Source of the DNA: an uncultured Pelagibacteraceae bacterium | GTDB taxonomy: Bacteria; Pseudomonadota; Alphaproteobacteria; Pelagibacterales; Pelagibacteraceae | Assembly (NCBI GenBank): GCA_902542855.1 | Contig: CACBWE010000004.1 | Location: 1 to 56,533, forward strand | Length of the DNA stretch: 56,533 bases | Reading direction: 5' to 3' | Shown: piece after piece, positions 24,068-32,268 of the stretch | Numbering within the stretch: the first letter of the stretch is position 1 | Layout of the letters: each line of letters starts with the position of its first letter | The notes under the pieces: generated by a model | Told to the model about the DNA's origin: nothing | Databases searched by the model: none | The model's input: only the letters and a program-made list of their open reading frames with translations | Program-made: the position numbers and the translations under genes

Positions 24068-25153
24068 ATGTCTAAAAATCCAGAATTTGTAAAGTTTGAT
24101 AAAGTAGATAAAAGTTATGACGGCAAAGTTCTTGTCGTAAAAGATCTTCAATTAGATATTGCTGAAGGTGAATTCATAACAATGCTTGGTCCATCTGGCT
24201 CAGGTAAAACAACGTGTCTGATGATGTTGGCTGGTTTTGAAACACCAACTCACGGCGAAATATTATTAGATGGAAATATAATTTCTAACATTCCTCCACA
24301 TAAGAGAGGTATTGGTATGGTTTTCCAAAACTACGCATTGTTTCCACATATGACAGTTTATGAAAATTTAGCTTTCCCATTAAGAGTAAGAAAAGTTGAA
24401 AAAGATGAAATAGATAAAAAAGTTGATAAAGCCTTATCGATGGTTTCGCTTAACGGTTTTGAAACTAGAATGCCAGCTCAGTTATCAGGTGGTCAACAAC
24501 AAAGGGTAGCAGTTGCGAGAGCCTTGGTATTTGATCCAGCAGTTGTTTTAATGGATGAACCTTTAGGAGCATTAGATAAAAATTTAAGAGAAAGCATGCA
24601 ATATGAAATTAAACACATTCATGAAAGCATAGGTGTTACAGTAGTGTACGTAACTCATGATCAAAGTGAAGCACTAACTATGTCAAACCGAATTGCTGTA
24701 TTTAATGATGGAAAAGTTCAACAACTTTCAAATCCTGCTGAGCTTTATGAAAAACCTGTAAATTCTTTTGTAGCAGAGTTTATTGGTGAAAATAATACTT
24801 TTAACGGAGAAATAGTAGATATTGATAAAGATAAATGTAAAGTTAAATTAGCTAATTCAGAAATATTAGCTAATCCTATATCAGTCAAATCTAAAGGTGA
24901 AAAAACAACAGTCTCATTAAGACCTGAGAGAGCATTAATAAATCCAACTGATAAAATGGATAATATGTTTACTGGAAAGATTGAAGAAGTGATCTATCAT
25001 GGAGATCACACAAGAGTTAGATTAAATCTTTTGGGAAGCTCCGAGTTTATTCTCAAAGTCCCTAACAGCACATCCAATTTAGAATTAAATGTAAGTCAAG
25101 ATATAAATATTGGATGGAACAGTGTTGATGCTAGAGCACTAGACCCAAAATAA
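24068..25153 (+). CDS. potA: Polyamine-type ABC transporter ATP-binding protein (PotA-like)
   Basis: A 361-residue ATPase of the spermidine/putrescine type. Walker A GPSGSGKTT is at residues 41-49, the signature LSGGQQQRVAVARAL starts at 139, and Walker B is VVLMDEPLGALD, with D-loop. A C-terminal TOBE domain (about 285-355) is present, as in PotA and other MalK-like subunits. It begins 45 bases after the DoeA-like gene and is followed by a 128-base gap before the binding-protein gene. Cargo could be a polyamine, another cationic amine, or ectoine given the upstream pair; the ATPase itself does not decide this. Confidence 0.88.
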   Translation: MSKNPEFVKFDKVDKSYDGKVLVVKDLQLDIAEGEFITMLGPSGSGKTTCLMMLAGFETPTHGEILLDGNIISNIPPHKRGIGMVFQNYALFPHMTVYENLAFPLRVRKVEKDEIDKKVDKALSMVSLNGFETRMPAQLSGGQQQRVAVARALVFDPAVVLMDEPLGALDKNLRESMQYEIKHIHESIGVTVVYVTHDQSEALTMSNRIAVFNDGKVQQLSNPAELYEKPVNSFVAEFIGENNTFNGEIVDIDKDKCKVKLANSEILANPISVKSKGEKTTVSLRPERALINPTDKMDNMFTGKIEEVIYHGDHTRVRLNLLGSSEFILKVPNSTSNLELNVSQDINIGWNSVDARALDPK

Positions 25154-25281
25154 TCCTATTAATAAAATATACATCTAATACACATAACTAATGACAAAAT
25201 CAGCTGTTGACTTAATCATCCCTATTTGTTGTACTTTTACTTATATAAATTAATTTATATCAACGTTTAAACGGAGGAATA
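25154..25281 (+). promoter_or_regulatory. Promoter/leader of the PotD-like gene with an 18-bp perfect palindrome
   Basis: A possible -35 box TTGACT (25207-25212) is followed after 17 bases by TGTACT (25230-25235), a moderate -10 match. Next comes the perfect palindrome ATATAAATTAATTTATAT (25243-25260), then a strong ribosome-binding site GGAGG (25273-25277) before the ATG at 25282. This gap within the pot cluster suggests that the binding-protein gene has its own, regulated promoter. Confidence 0.45.
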
Positions 25282-26397
25282 ATGAGAAAAATAAGTAAAT
25301 TATTACTTGCTCTTTCTTTTGTTGTGTCTCTAACATCTTCAGCCTTTGCTGTTACTGTAGCATCATGGGGTGGAGCTTATACAGAGTCTCAAAAGCTAGG
25401 GTATGGTGATCCGACTGCTAAAGCACTTGGAGTAGAGATCAACTGGGTTGACTATTCTGGTGGTTTGTCAGAGATCAAAGCACAAAAAGAAGCAGGTGCT
25501 ATAACTTGGGATATTATAGACTTATTTGCATTCGATACTATTAATGGATGTGATGAAGGTTTATTTGTTAAATTTGATTTTGACAAAGATTTCCCAGCAG
25601 CACCAGATGGAACTCCAGCGAGTGAAGATTTCTTTGCTCCAATGCCGAGTGAATGTGCTGTAGGTAACATTCTATATTCTTGGAATTATGCTTATAACAA
25701 AAACAATGTTAAAGGCACACCAAAAACTATTAAAGATTTCTTTAATACTAAAAAGTTTCCTGGAAAAAGAGCTATCTATAACAGTGCTTTAACTAATTTA
25801 GAAATCGCTTTAGCAGCAGATGGAGTTAAATTAGGTGACGGTGGAACTAGAGTTTATAGAAAACTTCTAGAAGATGGCGGAATCGACAGAGCGATGAATA
25901 AAATCAAAGCATTATGTACAGATCCTAATGGTGGATGTGTATTCTGGTCAGCAGGTGCTCAACCACCAGAACTTTTAATGAGTGGTGAAGTTGTAATGGC
26001 AACTGGATGGAACGGAAGATTTTTTAATGCAATAGTTGGTGAAGGTGCACCACTTGTACAGGTATGGGATGGTCAAGGTCTTGACTACGAATATTTTGCA
26101 CTTGTTAAAGGTGGACCAGATGAAGCAAATGCTAAAAAAGCTTTAGCTATGATGACTAACACAGAAATGTTAGCTGGTAGTGCAAAGTATATTGCTTATG
26201 CACCATACAGAAAATCATCACTTGATGTAATTACTGCTGGTGAGCCGTGGTATAAAGATGGTAAAACTGAAATGATGCCAGCAATGCCAACAGCTCCTGC
26301 AAATACTAAGAATTACTTCTTAGTAGACCCATTCTTCTGGGCTGATAACAATACTGAGATCAGTGAGAAGTGGGAAGCAATGAAAGCAGGACTATAA
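25282..26397 (+). CDS. potD: Polyamine-type ABC transporter periplasmic binding protein (PotD-like)
   Basis: A 371-residue periplasmic binding protein. Residues 1-23 are a signal peptide ending AFA; the mature protein starts VTVASWGGAYTESQ, the typical first strand of the PotD/PotF-like group. Later hallmarks are the block ITWDIIDL (hinge-proximal) and GWNGRFFNA, within the ligand cleft. Four cysteines (in NGCDEG, PSECAV, ALCTDP and GGCVFW) could make periplasmic disulphides. It has its own leader and strong ribosome-binding site and is followed by a terminator, so it should be produced in excess over the permeases. Mature acidic cleft residues expected for cationic ligands could not be assigned by eye. 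Confidence 0.9.
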   Translation: MRKISKLLLALSFVVSLTSSAFAVTVASWGGAYTESQKLGYGDPTAKALGVEINWVDYSGGLSEIKAQKEAGAITWDIIDLFAFDTINGCDEGLFVKFDFDKDFPAAPDGTPASEDFFAPMPSECAVGNILYSWNYAYNKNNVKGTPKTIKDFFNTKKFPGKRAIYNSALTNLEIALAADGVKLGDGGTRVYRKLLEDGGIDRAMNKIKALCTDPNGGCVFWSAGAQPPELLMSGEVVMATGWNGRFFNAIVGEGAPLVQVWDGQGLDYEYFALVKGGPDEANAKKALAMMTNTEMLAGSAKYIAYAPYRKSSLDVITAGEPWYKDGKTEMMPAMPTAPANTKNYFLVDPFFWADNNTEISEKWEAMKAGL

Positions 26398-26433
26398 TTT
26401 CAGTTTTAAACACTGAATTTATATAATATATTT

Positions 26434-26465
26434 AGGGCGGTTATTGTTAGCCGCCCTATTTTTTT
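26434..26465 (+). terminator. Intrinsic terminator between potD and potB
   Basis: A 10-bp stem (AGGGCGGTTA at 26434-26443 with TAGCCGCCCT at 26448-26457, including one G-T pair) closes a TTGT loop and is followed by A and seven T up to 26465. It is GC-rich against an AT-rich background and should end most potD transcripts; some read-through must supply potB and potC. The T-run ends directly at the potB ATG. Confidence 0.88.
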
Positions 26466-27731
26466 ATGAGCTCTGAAACAAAACAAATTTTAACAACTGA
26501 CGGTATTCCTTTAGAGGTCAGTTTAAAAAAAGCAGAAAAGAAGAATAAAATTAAAGCATTTCTTCTTGTAGCTCCACTACTGTTATTTTTAGTTATCACT
26601 TATATTTTTCCAATAGGCGATATGTTTATGAGAAGTGTTGATGATAAAATGATTACCAACATGCTTCCTAAAACTTTTAAAGCTATGGAAAAATGGGAAA
26701 ATTTAGAAGAGCTACCTCCAGAGGAGGTTTATCGGAGTTTTTATGAAGACTATAAATTACTTGCTGAAAATCAACAGCATGGAAAATTAGGACAAAGATT
26801 AAATAAAGAAAAAAATGGTTTTAATACAATTACCAAAAAGCTTTTTAGACAAATTAAAAGAAAAAAAATTGATGAAAGTGTTAGTATAAAAGAACAAATT
26901 AATAAACTTCATAAAAGATGGAGAAATGTTGAATACTGGCTAGCAATTAAAAGAACTGCTCCTCCTTATACTGTTGCTAAATATTTGAAAGGCATGGATA
27001 TGTACTTTGACTCTGATGGCAGTATAACCCAAGTAGAAGAGGATAGAAGAATTCATAGAATTTTATGGCTTAGAACCTTAGAAATTGCATTTTTTGTTAC
27101 ACTTTTTAGCTTTTTTATGGGTTATCCAATAGCTCATTTGTTGGCAACACTTCCTATGAAGTACAGCAACTTGTTGATGATTTGTGTATTACTCCCATTC
27201 TGGACTTCATTGCTTGTAAGAACTGCAAGTTGGATGATTTTGTTGCAGCAACAAGGTTTGGTAAACGATTTCTTTGTAATGATTGGTTTGGTTGGCGACG
27301 ATAACAGGCCAGAGATGATGTACAATAAAGTTGGAACTTACGTTGCGATGACACAAATATTATTACCTTTTATGGTTCTACCTTTATACAGTGTCATGAA
27401 AACAATATCACCAAGTTTAATGAGAGCAGGAAAATCATTAGGCGGAACACCTTTTGTTGCTTTTTGGAAAGTTTACTTTCCTTTAACAATTCCAGGAATA
27501 GGAGCTGGATGTTTGTTAGTTTTTATTTTAGCGATAGGATACTACATAACCCCAGCTTTAGTTGGTGGTGCATCAGGAACTTTAATAAGTAATCAAATTG
27601 CATTTCATATGAAGACAACTCTTGATTGGAGTTTTGCATCAGCAATGGGATTAATGCTTTTGACAGGAGTTTTGGTTATTTATTGGATTTATAACAAATT
27701 GGTTGGAGTTGATAACATTAAATTAGGATAA
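26466..27731 (+). CDS. potB: Polyamine-type ABC transporter permease (PotB-like) with a large periplasmic loop
   Basis: A 421-residue permease; typical PotB is near 280-300. TM1 is at residues 31-50 and TM2 at about 203-225. Between them lies a hydrophilic, charged segment of about 150 residues, roughly 100 more than usual, which should face the periplasm. The core permease follows, with the coupling EAA loop in AGKSLGGTPFVAFWKVYFPLTIPG near residue 325. The ATG abuts a terminator T-run and no Shine-Dalgarno is visible, so expression should be low. It ends 2 bases before potC. The loop may contact the binding protein, as the MalF P2 loop does. Confidence 0.87.
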   Translation: MSSETKQILTTDGIPLEVSLKKAEKKNKIKAFLLVAPLLLFLVITYIFPIGDMFMRSVDDKMITNMLPKTFKAMEKWENLEELPPEEVYRSFYEDYKLLAENQQHGKLGQRLNKEKNGFNTITKKLFRQIKRKKIDESVSIKEQINKLHKRWRNVEYWLAIKRTAPPYTVAKYLKGMDMYFDSDGSITQVEEDRRIHRILWLRTLEIAFFVTLFSFFMGYPIAHLLATLPMKYSNLLMICVLLPFWTSLLVRTASWMILLQQQGLVNDFFVMIGLVGDDNRPEMMYNKVGTYVAMTQILLPFMVLPLYSVMKTISPSLMRAGKSLGGTPFVAFWKVYFPLTIPGIGAGCLLVFILAIGYYITPALVGGASGTLISNQIAFHMKTTLDWSFASAMGLMLLTGVLVIYWIYNKLVGVDNIKLG

Positions 27732-27733
27732 TT

Positions 27734-28588
27734 ATGGCATTACCAAGTTACACAGAAACTAGATATAGAATCTGGCATTATATTTATCTTACAATTTGTA
27801 CCTTTGTTTTTTTCTTTTTGATTGCACCCCTATTTGTGATTTTCCCTTTGTCGTTTAATGCAGAAGAATTTTTAGTTTTTTCTGAAGGAATGAAAAATCT
27901 TGATCCAGATGCATTTTCTCTAAGATGGTACAAAGATATGATTTATGGAACAAAAAATCCCTGGGGTTTAGCTGCAAAAAATAGTTTTATAATAGCAATA
28001 TTTGCAACTATTGGATCAATTATTTTAGGGACACTTGCTGCTTTAGGATTAAGTAGCAGACACATGCCTTATAAAGGATTAATAATGGCAACTTTAATAT
28101 CACCCATGATTGTTCCTTTAATTATTTCAGGTGTTGCAATTTTCTTTTTTATGGCAAAAGCTGGTTTGGCAGCAACTCATACAGGAATAGTATTAGCTCA
28201 TATAATACTTGGAACACCATTTGTAGTTATAACAGTAACAGCTACACTTTCTGGTTTTGATCATAGTGTTACGAGAGCTGCTGCAAGCTTAGGCAGTAAC
28301 CCAGTTAATACATTTATGAAGATAACATTACCTTTAATATTACCTGGAGTAATATCTGGAGGGCTGTTTGCATTTGTAACATCTTTTGATGAAGTTGTAG
28401 TTGTACTATTCTTAGCAGGTTTAGAAAATACAACTATCCCAATACAGATGTGGACTGGTTTGAGAGAACAACTAAGCCCCACAATTCTTGCAGTTGCAAC
28501 TTGTTTAATTCTTTTATCTACCTTGATATTAATTAGTGCAGAGTTATTAAGAAGAAGATCTGAAAGATTAAGAGGAATAAATAGATAA
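27734..28588 (+). CDS. potC: Polyamine-type ABC transporter permease (PotC-like)
   Basis: A 284-residue permease of normal length with six predicted membrane segments. It carries the coupling motif DHSVTRAAASLGSNPVNTFMKITLPLILPG (from residue 176; family form E-A-x3-G-x9-I-x2-P). The N-terminal periplasmic segment PLSFNAEEFLVF and DAFSLRWYKDMI match PotC. It forms the pore with PotB. No terminator is visible after it; the FadN-like gene begins 36 bases later and may be co-transcribed. Confidence 0.92.
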   Translation: MALPSYTETRYRIWHYIYLTICTFVFFFLIAPLFVIFPLSFNAEEFLVFSEGMKNLDPDAFSLRWYKDMIYGTKNPWGLAAKNSFIIAIFATIGSIILGTLAALGLSSRHMPYKGLIMATLISPMIVPLIISGVAIFFFMAKAGLAATHTGIVLAHIILGTPFVVITVTATLSGFDHSVTRAAASLGSNPVNTFMKITLPLILPGVISGGLFAFVTSFDEVVVVLFLAGLENTTIPIQMWTGLREQLSPTILAVATCLILLSTLILISAELLRRRSERLRGINR

Positions 28589-28624
28589 TTTACCAGAATA
28601 AATTATTCATATATAGAAGTTGCT

Positions 28625-30847
28625 ATGAAAATAAAAAAAGTTGTAGTCATTGGATCTGGCACAATGGGAAGTGGGATAGCGGCTCACTTATGTAATGCAG
28701 GTGTTCCCGTAACTCTTTTAGATTTAACTACTGAAATCAGCGAAAAAGCTAGAGAAAGAATTCATAAATCTAGACCTCCTTTGCTGATAGATAAAAGTAA
28801 AATTAACAATATAAATGTTGGAAATATTGAAGAAAATTTTGACGTAGTAAAAGATGCAGACTGGGTGGTAGAGGCAGTAGTAGAAAGAATTGATATTAAA
28901 CATAATATTTATGAGAAGATATTTAAAAATAGAAAAAAAGGTGCAATAGTTTCATCAAATACATCATCAATTCCAATTAAAGTTCTATCAGAAAAATTAA
29001 ATGACGAAGAAAAAAAAGATTTTTGTATTACTCACTTTTTTAATCCTGTCAGATACATGGGGTTGTTAGAAATTGTTAAAAACGAAAATAATGACTTAAA
29101 TAAAATTAATTCTTTAAAGAAATTTTGTGAAGTTGAGCTTGGTAAAGGAGCTATAATTTGCAATGATACTCCAGGGTTTTTAGGTAATAGAATTGGTGTT
29201 TACGCTATGCAGGTTGCTATGACGGAAGCATTCAAAATGAAACTTTCAATAGAAGAAGCAGATGCAGTTTTTGGTAGACCGATGGGTATACCTAAAACGG
29301 GAGTATTCGGATTGTATGATCTAATTGGAATTGATTTGATGGCTGATGTATTAAAAAGTTTTATAAAGGAACTTTCAGATAAAGATGAATTTCAAATTGT
29401 TGCAAAAGAAATTCCATTAGTAAAAAAATTAATTGAGACAGGCTACACTGGTCGTAAAGGAAAAGGTGGCTTTTATAGAATGAATAAAAGTGGATATCAA
29501 AAAATTTTAGAAGCAATTAATTTAGAAACAGGAGAGTATTCGACAACAAAAAAAATAGATTTAGGAATTGAGACTGTTGACATTAATAATTTAATTAATC
29601 GAAAAGATAAGTTTGGTGAGTATGCTTGGGTTGTAATTTCAAAAATAATTAAATATGCATCTTCACTTGTTCCAGGAATTACTGATAAGTTCAATGATAT
29701 TGATGAGGCTATGAGACTAGGTTTTAATTGGGCAATGGGTCCTTTTGAAATGTTGAGATCTATAGGGGTAAAGAATTTTTTTGAAAGAATTGATAACTTT
29801 GAAAATAATAAATTTTTAGAAAATTTATCAAAAACAAAAGATGAAAACTTTTATGGACAAAGACAAATTTATACAGATATTCAAACTTTAGGAAAAATAA
29901 GACCATCAGCAATTAAAGTAGATAAAAATAATTCTGCTGAAATTCATCGATTTAAAGATTTTAATATTGTTGAGTTTACAACAAAAGCCTGTGCATTAGA
30001 TTATGACTCAATGGATGCACTGAAAAATGCAACTGACAAACCTTTAATAATAATTAATGAAAGCATGCAATTTTCAGCAGGTGTGAATTTAAGTTATACT
30101 ATGAATTTCGCCGACAAAGATGATTTTAAATCAATTGAAAAATTTATTAAATATTTTCAAGATACTTGTAAAACTTTAAAATACTCTAAGTACCCAGTTG
30201 TGTCAGCACCTTCTGGACTTACACTTGGAGGAGGCTTTGAGGTTTTAGTTCAAAGTAATTTTGTTGCCTCACACACAAATTTAGTTATTGGATTAGTTGA
30301 AACTATTGTCGGATTAGTTCCTGCAGGTGGGGGATGTAAAGAAATGTTGTGGAGATGGTCACAAACAGAGGAAGCAAAATCAGATCCAGATTATGCCCCA
30401 CTAAAAGTTTTTGATATTATTGGTTATGCTAAAACAGCCACATCTCCAATCGAGGCTGAGCCATTAAAGTATTTAAGACCAGAAGATAAAAAAATAATGA
30501 ACAGAAATAGCCTTTTTGAGGAAGCAAAAAATTTAATTAATCAAAATACTGATTTTGTTCCTCCAGAGGAGTGTAAATTCAAGCTTTCTGGTAAGCCGTT
30601 GAAAGATAAAATGATTAAGGTTTTAGAGAAATTATACAACGAAAAGGTAATTTTAGATCATGGTATGCATGTTGGAACCGAGCTTGCAAACGTTTTAAGT
30701 GGTGGAGACACCACTATTGAAAAAACATTGTCAGAGGATGATTTGTATAAGTTAGAACTAGACTCTTTTATGAGATTGATAGAAACAAAACAAACTCAAG
30801 AGAGAATTAAACATACATTATCGACAGGTAAACCTTTAGTTAATTAG
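28625..30847 (+). CDS. fadN: 3-hydroxyacyl-CoA dehydrogenase/enoyl-CoA hydratase fusion (FadN-like)
   Basis: A 740-residue two-function enzyme. The NAD-binding 3-hydroxyacyl-CoA dehydrogenase domain comes first (GSGTMGSGIAAHL at residues 10-22; catalytic His in THFFNPVRYMG near 138). One or two dehydrogenase C-terminal domains follow (about 185-420), then a crotonase domain (about 435-660) with a modified oxyanion segment SAGVNLSYT and the two glutamates in GGGFEVL and GLVETIVGLVPAGGG. This order, dehydrogenase before hydratase, is that of Bacillus FadN, not FadB. It acts in beta-oxidation with a separate thiolase, which is not in this window. The 3' end overlaps the convergent cyclophilin gene by 8 bases. 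Confidence 0.85.
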   Translation: MKIKKVVVIGSGTMGSGIAAHLCNAGVPVTLLDLTTEISEKARERIHKSRPPLLIDKSKINNINVGNIEENFDVVKDADWVVEAVVERIDIKHNIYEKIFKNRKKGAIVSSNTSSIPIKVLSEKLNDEEKKDFCITHFFNPVRYMGLLEIVKNENNDLNKINSLKKFCEVELGKGAIICNDTPGFLGNRIGVYAMQVAMTEAFKMKLSIEEADAVFGRPMGIPKTGVFGLYDLIGIDLMADVLKSFIKELSDKDEFQIVAKEIPLVKKLIETGYTGRKGKGGFYRMNKSGYQKILEAINLETGEYSTTKKIDLGIETVDINNLINRKDKFGEYAWVVISKIIKYASSLVPGITDKFNDIDEAMRLGFNWAMGPFEMLRSIGVKNFFERIDNFENNKFLENLSKTKDENFYGQRQIYTDIQTLGKIRPSAIKVDKNNSAEIHRFKDFNIVEFTTKACALDYDSMDALKNATDKPLIIINESMQFSAGVNLSYTMNFADKDDFKSIEKFIKYFQDTCKTLKYSKYPVVSAPSGLTLGGGFEVLVQSNFVASHTNLVIGLVETIVGLVPAGGGCKEMLWRWSQTEEAKSDPDYAPLKVFDIIGYAKTATSPIEAEPLKYLRPEDKKIMNRNSLFEEAKNLINQNTDFVPPEECKFKLSGKPLKDKMIKVLEKLYNEKVILDHGMHVGTELANVLSGGDTTIEKTLSEDDLYKLELDSFMRLIETKQTQERIKHTLSTGKPLVN

Positions 30848-31490
30848 AATTAAACATTCTAAAGGTTTTAATATAATCAGGTCTTAAAACATAAAATACC
30901 TTATTTCCTGTTTTAATTTTAGTTAATATATCTAAACCATAAACTACTTTACCAATAGGAGTATATTCACCTTGATAAATTGGAATTTCTTTTAATGTAA
31001 TAAAGAATTCACTATCTTCTGTATTAAATTCTGTTGCTCTAGCAAAACCAACACTACCCTCTGTAAATTTAAAATCGTTGCTCAGTTCTGATTTTAACAA
31101 TCCCATTCCAGACTTTCCGCTACCAATTTTAGAATAATCTAAATTATTTATATTTCCATACTCAATATCTCCAGCTTGCACAAAAGTATTTTCTGAAACT
31201 TTATAAAAAGCAGAACCATCATACATTTTTTGTTCAATTAAAATTTTAAATCTTTCCACCGCTTTAGGAGAAATATCTGGATAAAGTTCAATTATTACAT
31301 TTCCACACTCAACATTCATTACTGCAATATTATCTGGATCATTAAAATTAAGTTTATTTAAATTATTTTTTTCTACAAAAAGACATTTATTTTTTAATAG
31401 AAAAAAAGATGTAAAAGCAAAAATTGAAAGACAAATTAAAAATATAAATAAAATTTTTTCTGATTTTGAGGCTTTAATAGTTTTAATCAT
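30840..31490 (-). CDS. Membrane-anchored cyclophilin-type peptidyl-prolyl isomerase
   Basis: A 216-residue protein: an N-terminal membrane anchor (residues 13-33) without an obvious cleavage site, then a cyclophilin domain from about 55. Recognisable blocks are GNVIIELYPDISPKAVERF, YDGSAFYKV (family form F-x-G-x-x-F-H-R-V) and SEFFITLKEIP. The catalytic arginine of FHRV is replaced by lysine (FYKV), and SQFFI reads SEFFI, so activity may be weak. It should face the periplasm and fold envelope proteins. Its start overlaps the stop of the putative peptidase gene upstream by 4 bases. Confidence 0.82.
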   Translation of the reverse strand: MIKTIKASKSEKILFIFLICLSIFAFTSFFLLKNKCLFVEKNNLNKLNFNDPDNIAVMNVECGNVIIELYPDISPKAVERFKILIEQKMYDGSAFYKVSENTFVQAGDIEYGNINNLDYSKIGSGKSGMGLLKSELSNDFKFTEGSVGFARATEFNTEDSEFFITLKEIPIYQGEYTPIGKVVYGLDILTKIKTGNKVFYVLRPDYIKTFRMFNSN

Positions 31491-32215
31491 AAAATATTTT
31501 TATCTATTTTAGCTAAGATTAATTTTATAAAATTCACTTTATTATTTAAGATTTTGTCACTATTAATTTTATATTCAATTATTTCTTTATCAGTCATTAA
31601 AAATGAAAAAATTTCTGCCATATCTTCAGATGGTATAGATTTAGAATATTCTGTTAAAAAACCATCAGTTTTTTCATATAGATCTAAATTTAATCTATCA
31701 GAACAAGTTGAACATTCAGCATAATTAAATGATGTTAGGTTAAAAGAAGAAAATTTATCCTCATCGAAATATTCAATATGAGTGTTTTGTATCATATGAA
31801 AAATTTCATGGTGCATCATTCTTTCAAAATATTTTTTATTAAAATTAATATCTAAGATTAAGGTTCTATTTTTATGGTTTGGTATCCCCCCAGTATTAAT
31901 TTCAGAGATGAATAAATTTTCACAAAATACAATATATTTTAATTTTATCTTTTTAAGAAAATTAGAATTATATCGATTAAGATTTTTTTCAATTAAAGGA
32001 AATTTTGAATTTAAATTATTTATATTAACTTTATCGCAAGAAATGTTCTTATTCACACCAATTTTAAAATTATCTTTAGCACTCAAATAACGAATATTAT
32101 TATCATTTTTTAGTTTATAAATTTCTAAATTTGGAATTTTTATCAGATTATATATTTCATCAGCATTTACATGCGAAATATGAAAAATAAGAATAAATAA
32201 AAATAAAATTTTCAT
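31487..32215 (-). CDS. Putative secreted zinc-dependent peptidase, family unrecognised
   Basis: A 242-residue protein with a signal peptide (residues 1-18, ending VNA). It has a zincin motif HEIFH at 136-140, and downstream an EDMAEIFS block at 197-204 that could supply the third zinc ligand, as in gluzincin-like peptidases with a GF-x-S-x-YA...EDxAE pattern. C60 and C98 could pair, and a C-S-T-C motif (C168, C171) sits between the zinc motifs. I cannot name the family. It is coupled to the anchored cyclophilin (ATGA overlap), pointing to a joint envelope-maturation or quality-control role. Confidence 0.6.
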   Translation of the reverse strand: MKILFLFILIFHISHVNADEIYNLIKIPNLEIYKLKNDNNIRYLSAKDNFKIGVNKNISCDKVNINNLNSKFPLIEKNLNRYNSNFLKKIKLKYIVFCENLFISEINTGGIPNHKNRTLILDINFNKKYFERMMHHEIFHMIQNTHIEYFDEDKFSSFNLTSFNYAECSTCSDRLNLDLYEKTDGFLTEYSKSIPSEDMAEIFSFLMTDKEIIEYKINSDKILNNKVNFIKLILAKIDKNIL

Positions 32216-32268
32216 TAAATTATTATAGACGAATTAGATGAGATAATATTATCTTAGATTATTTAAAA

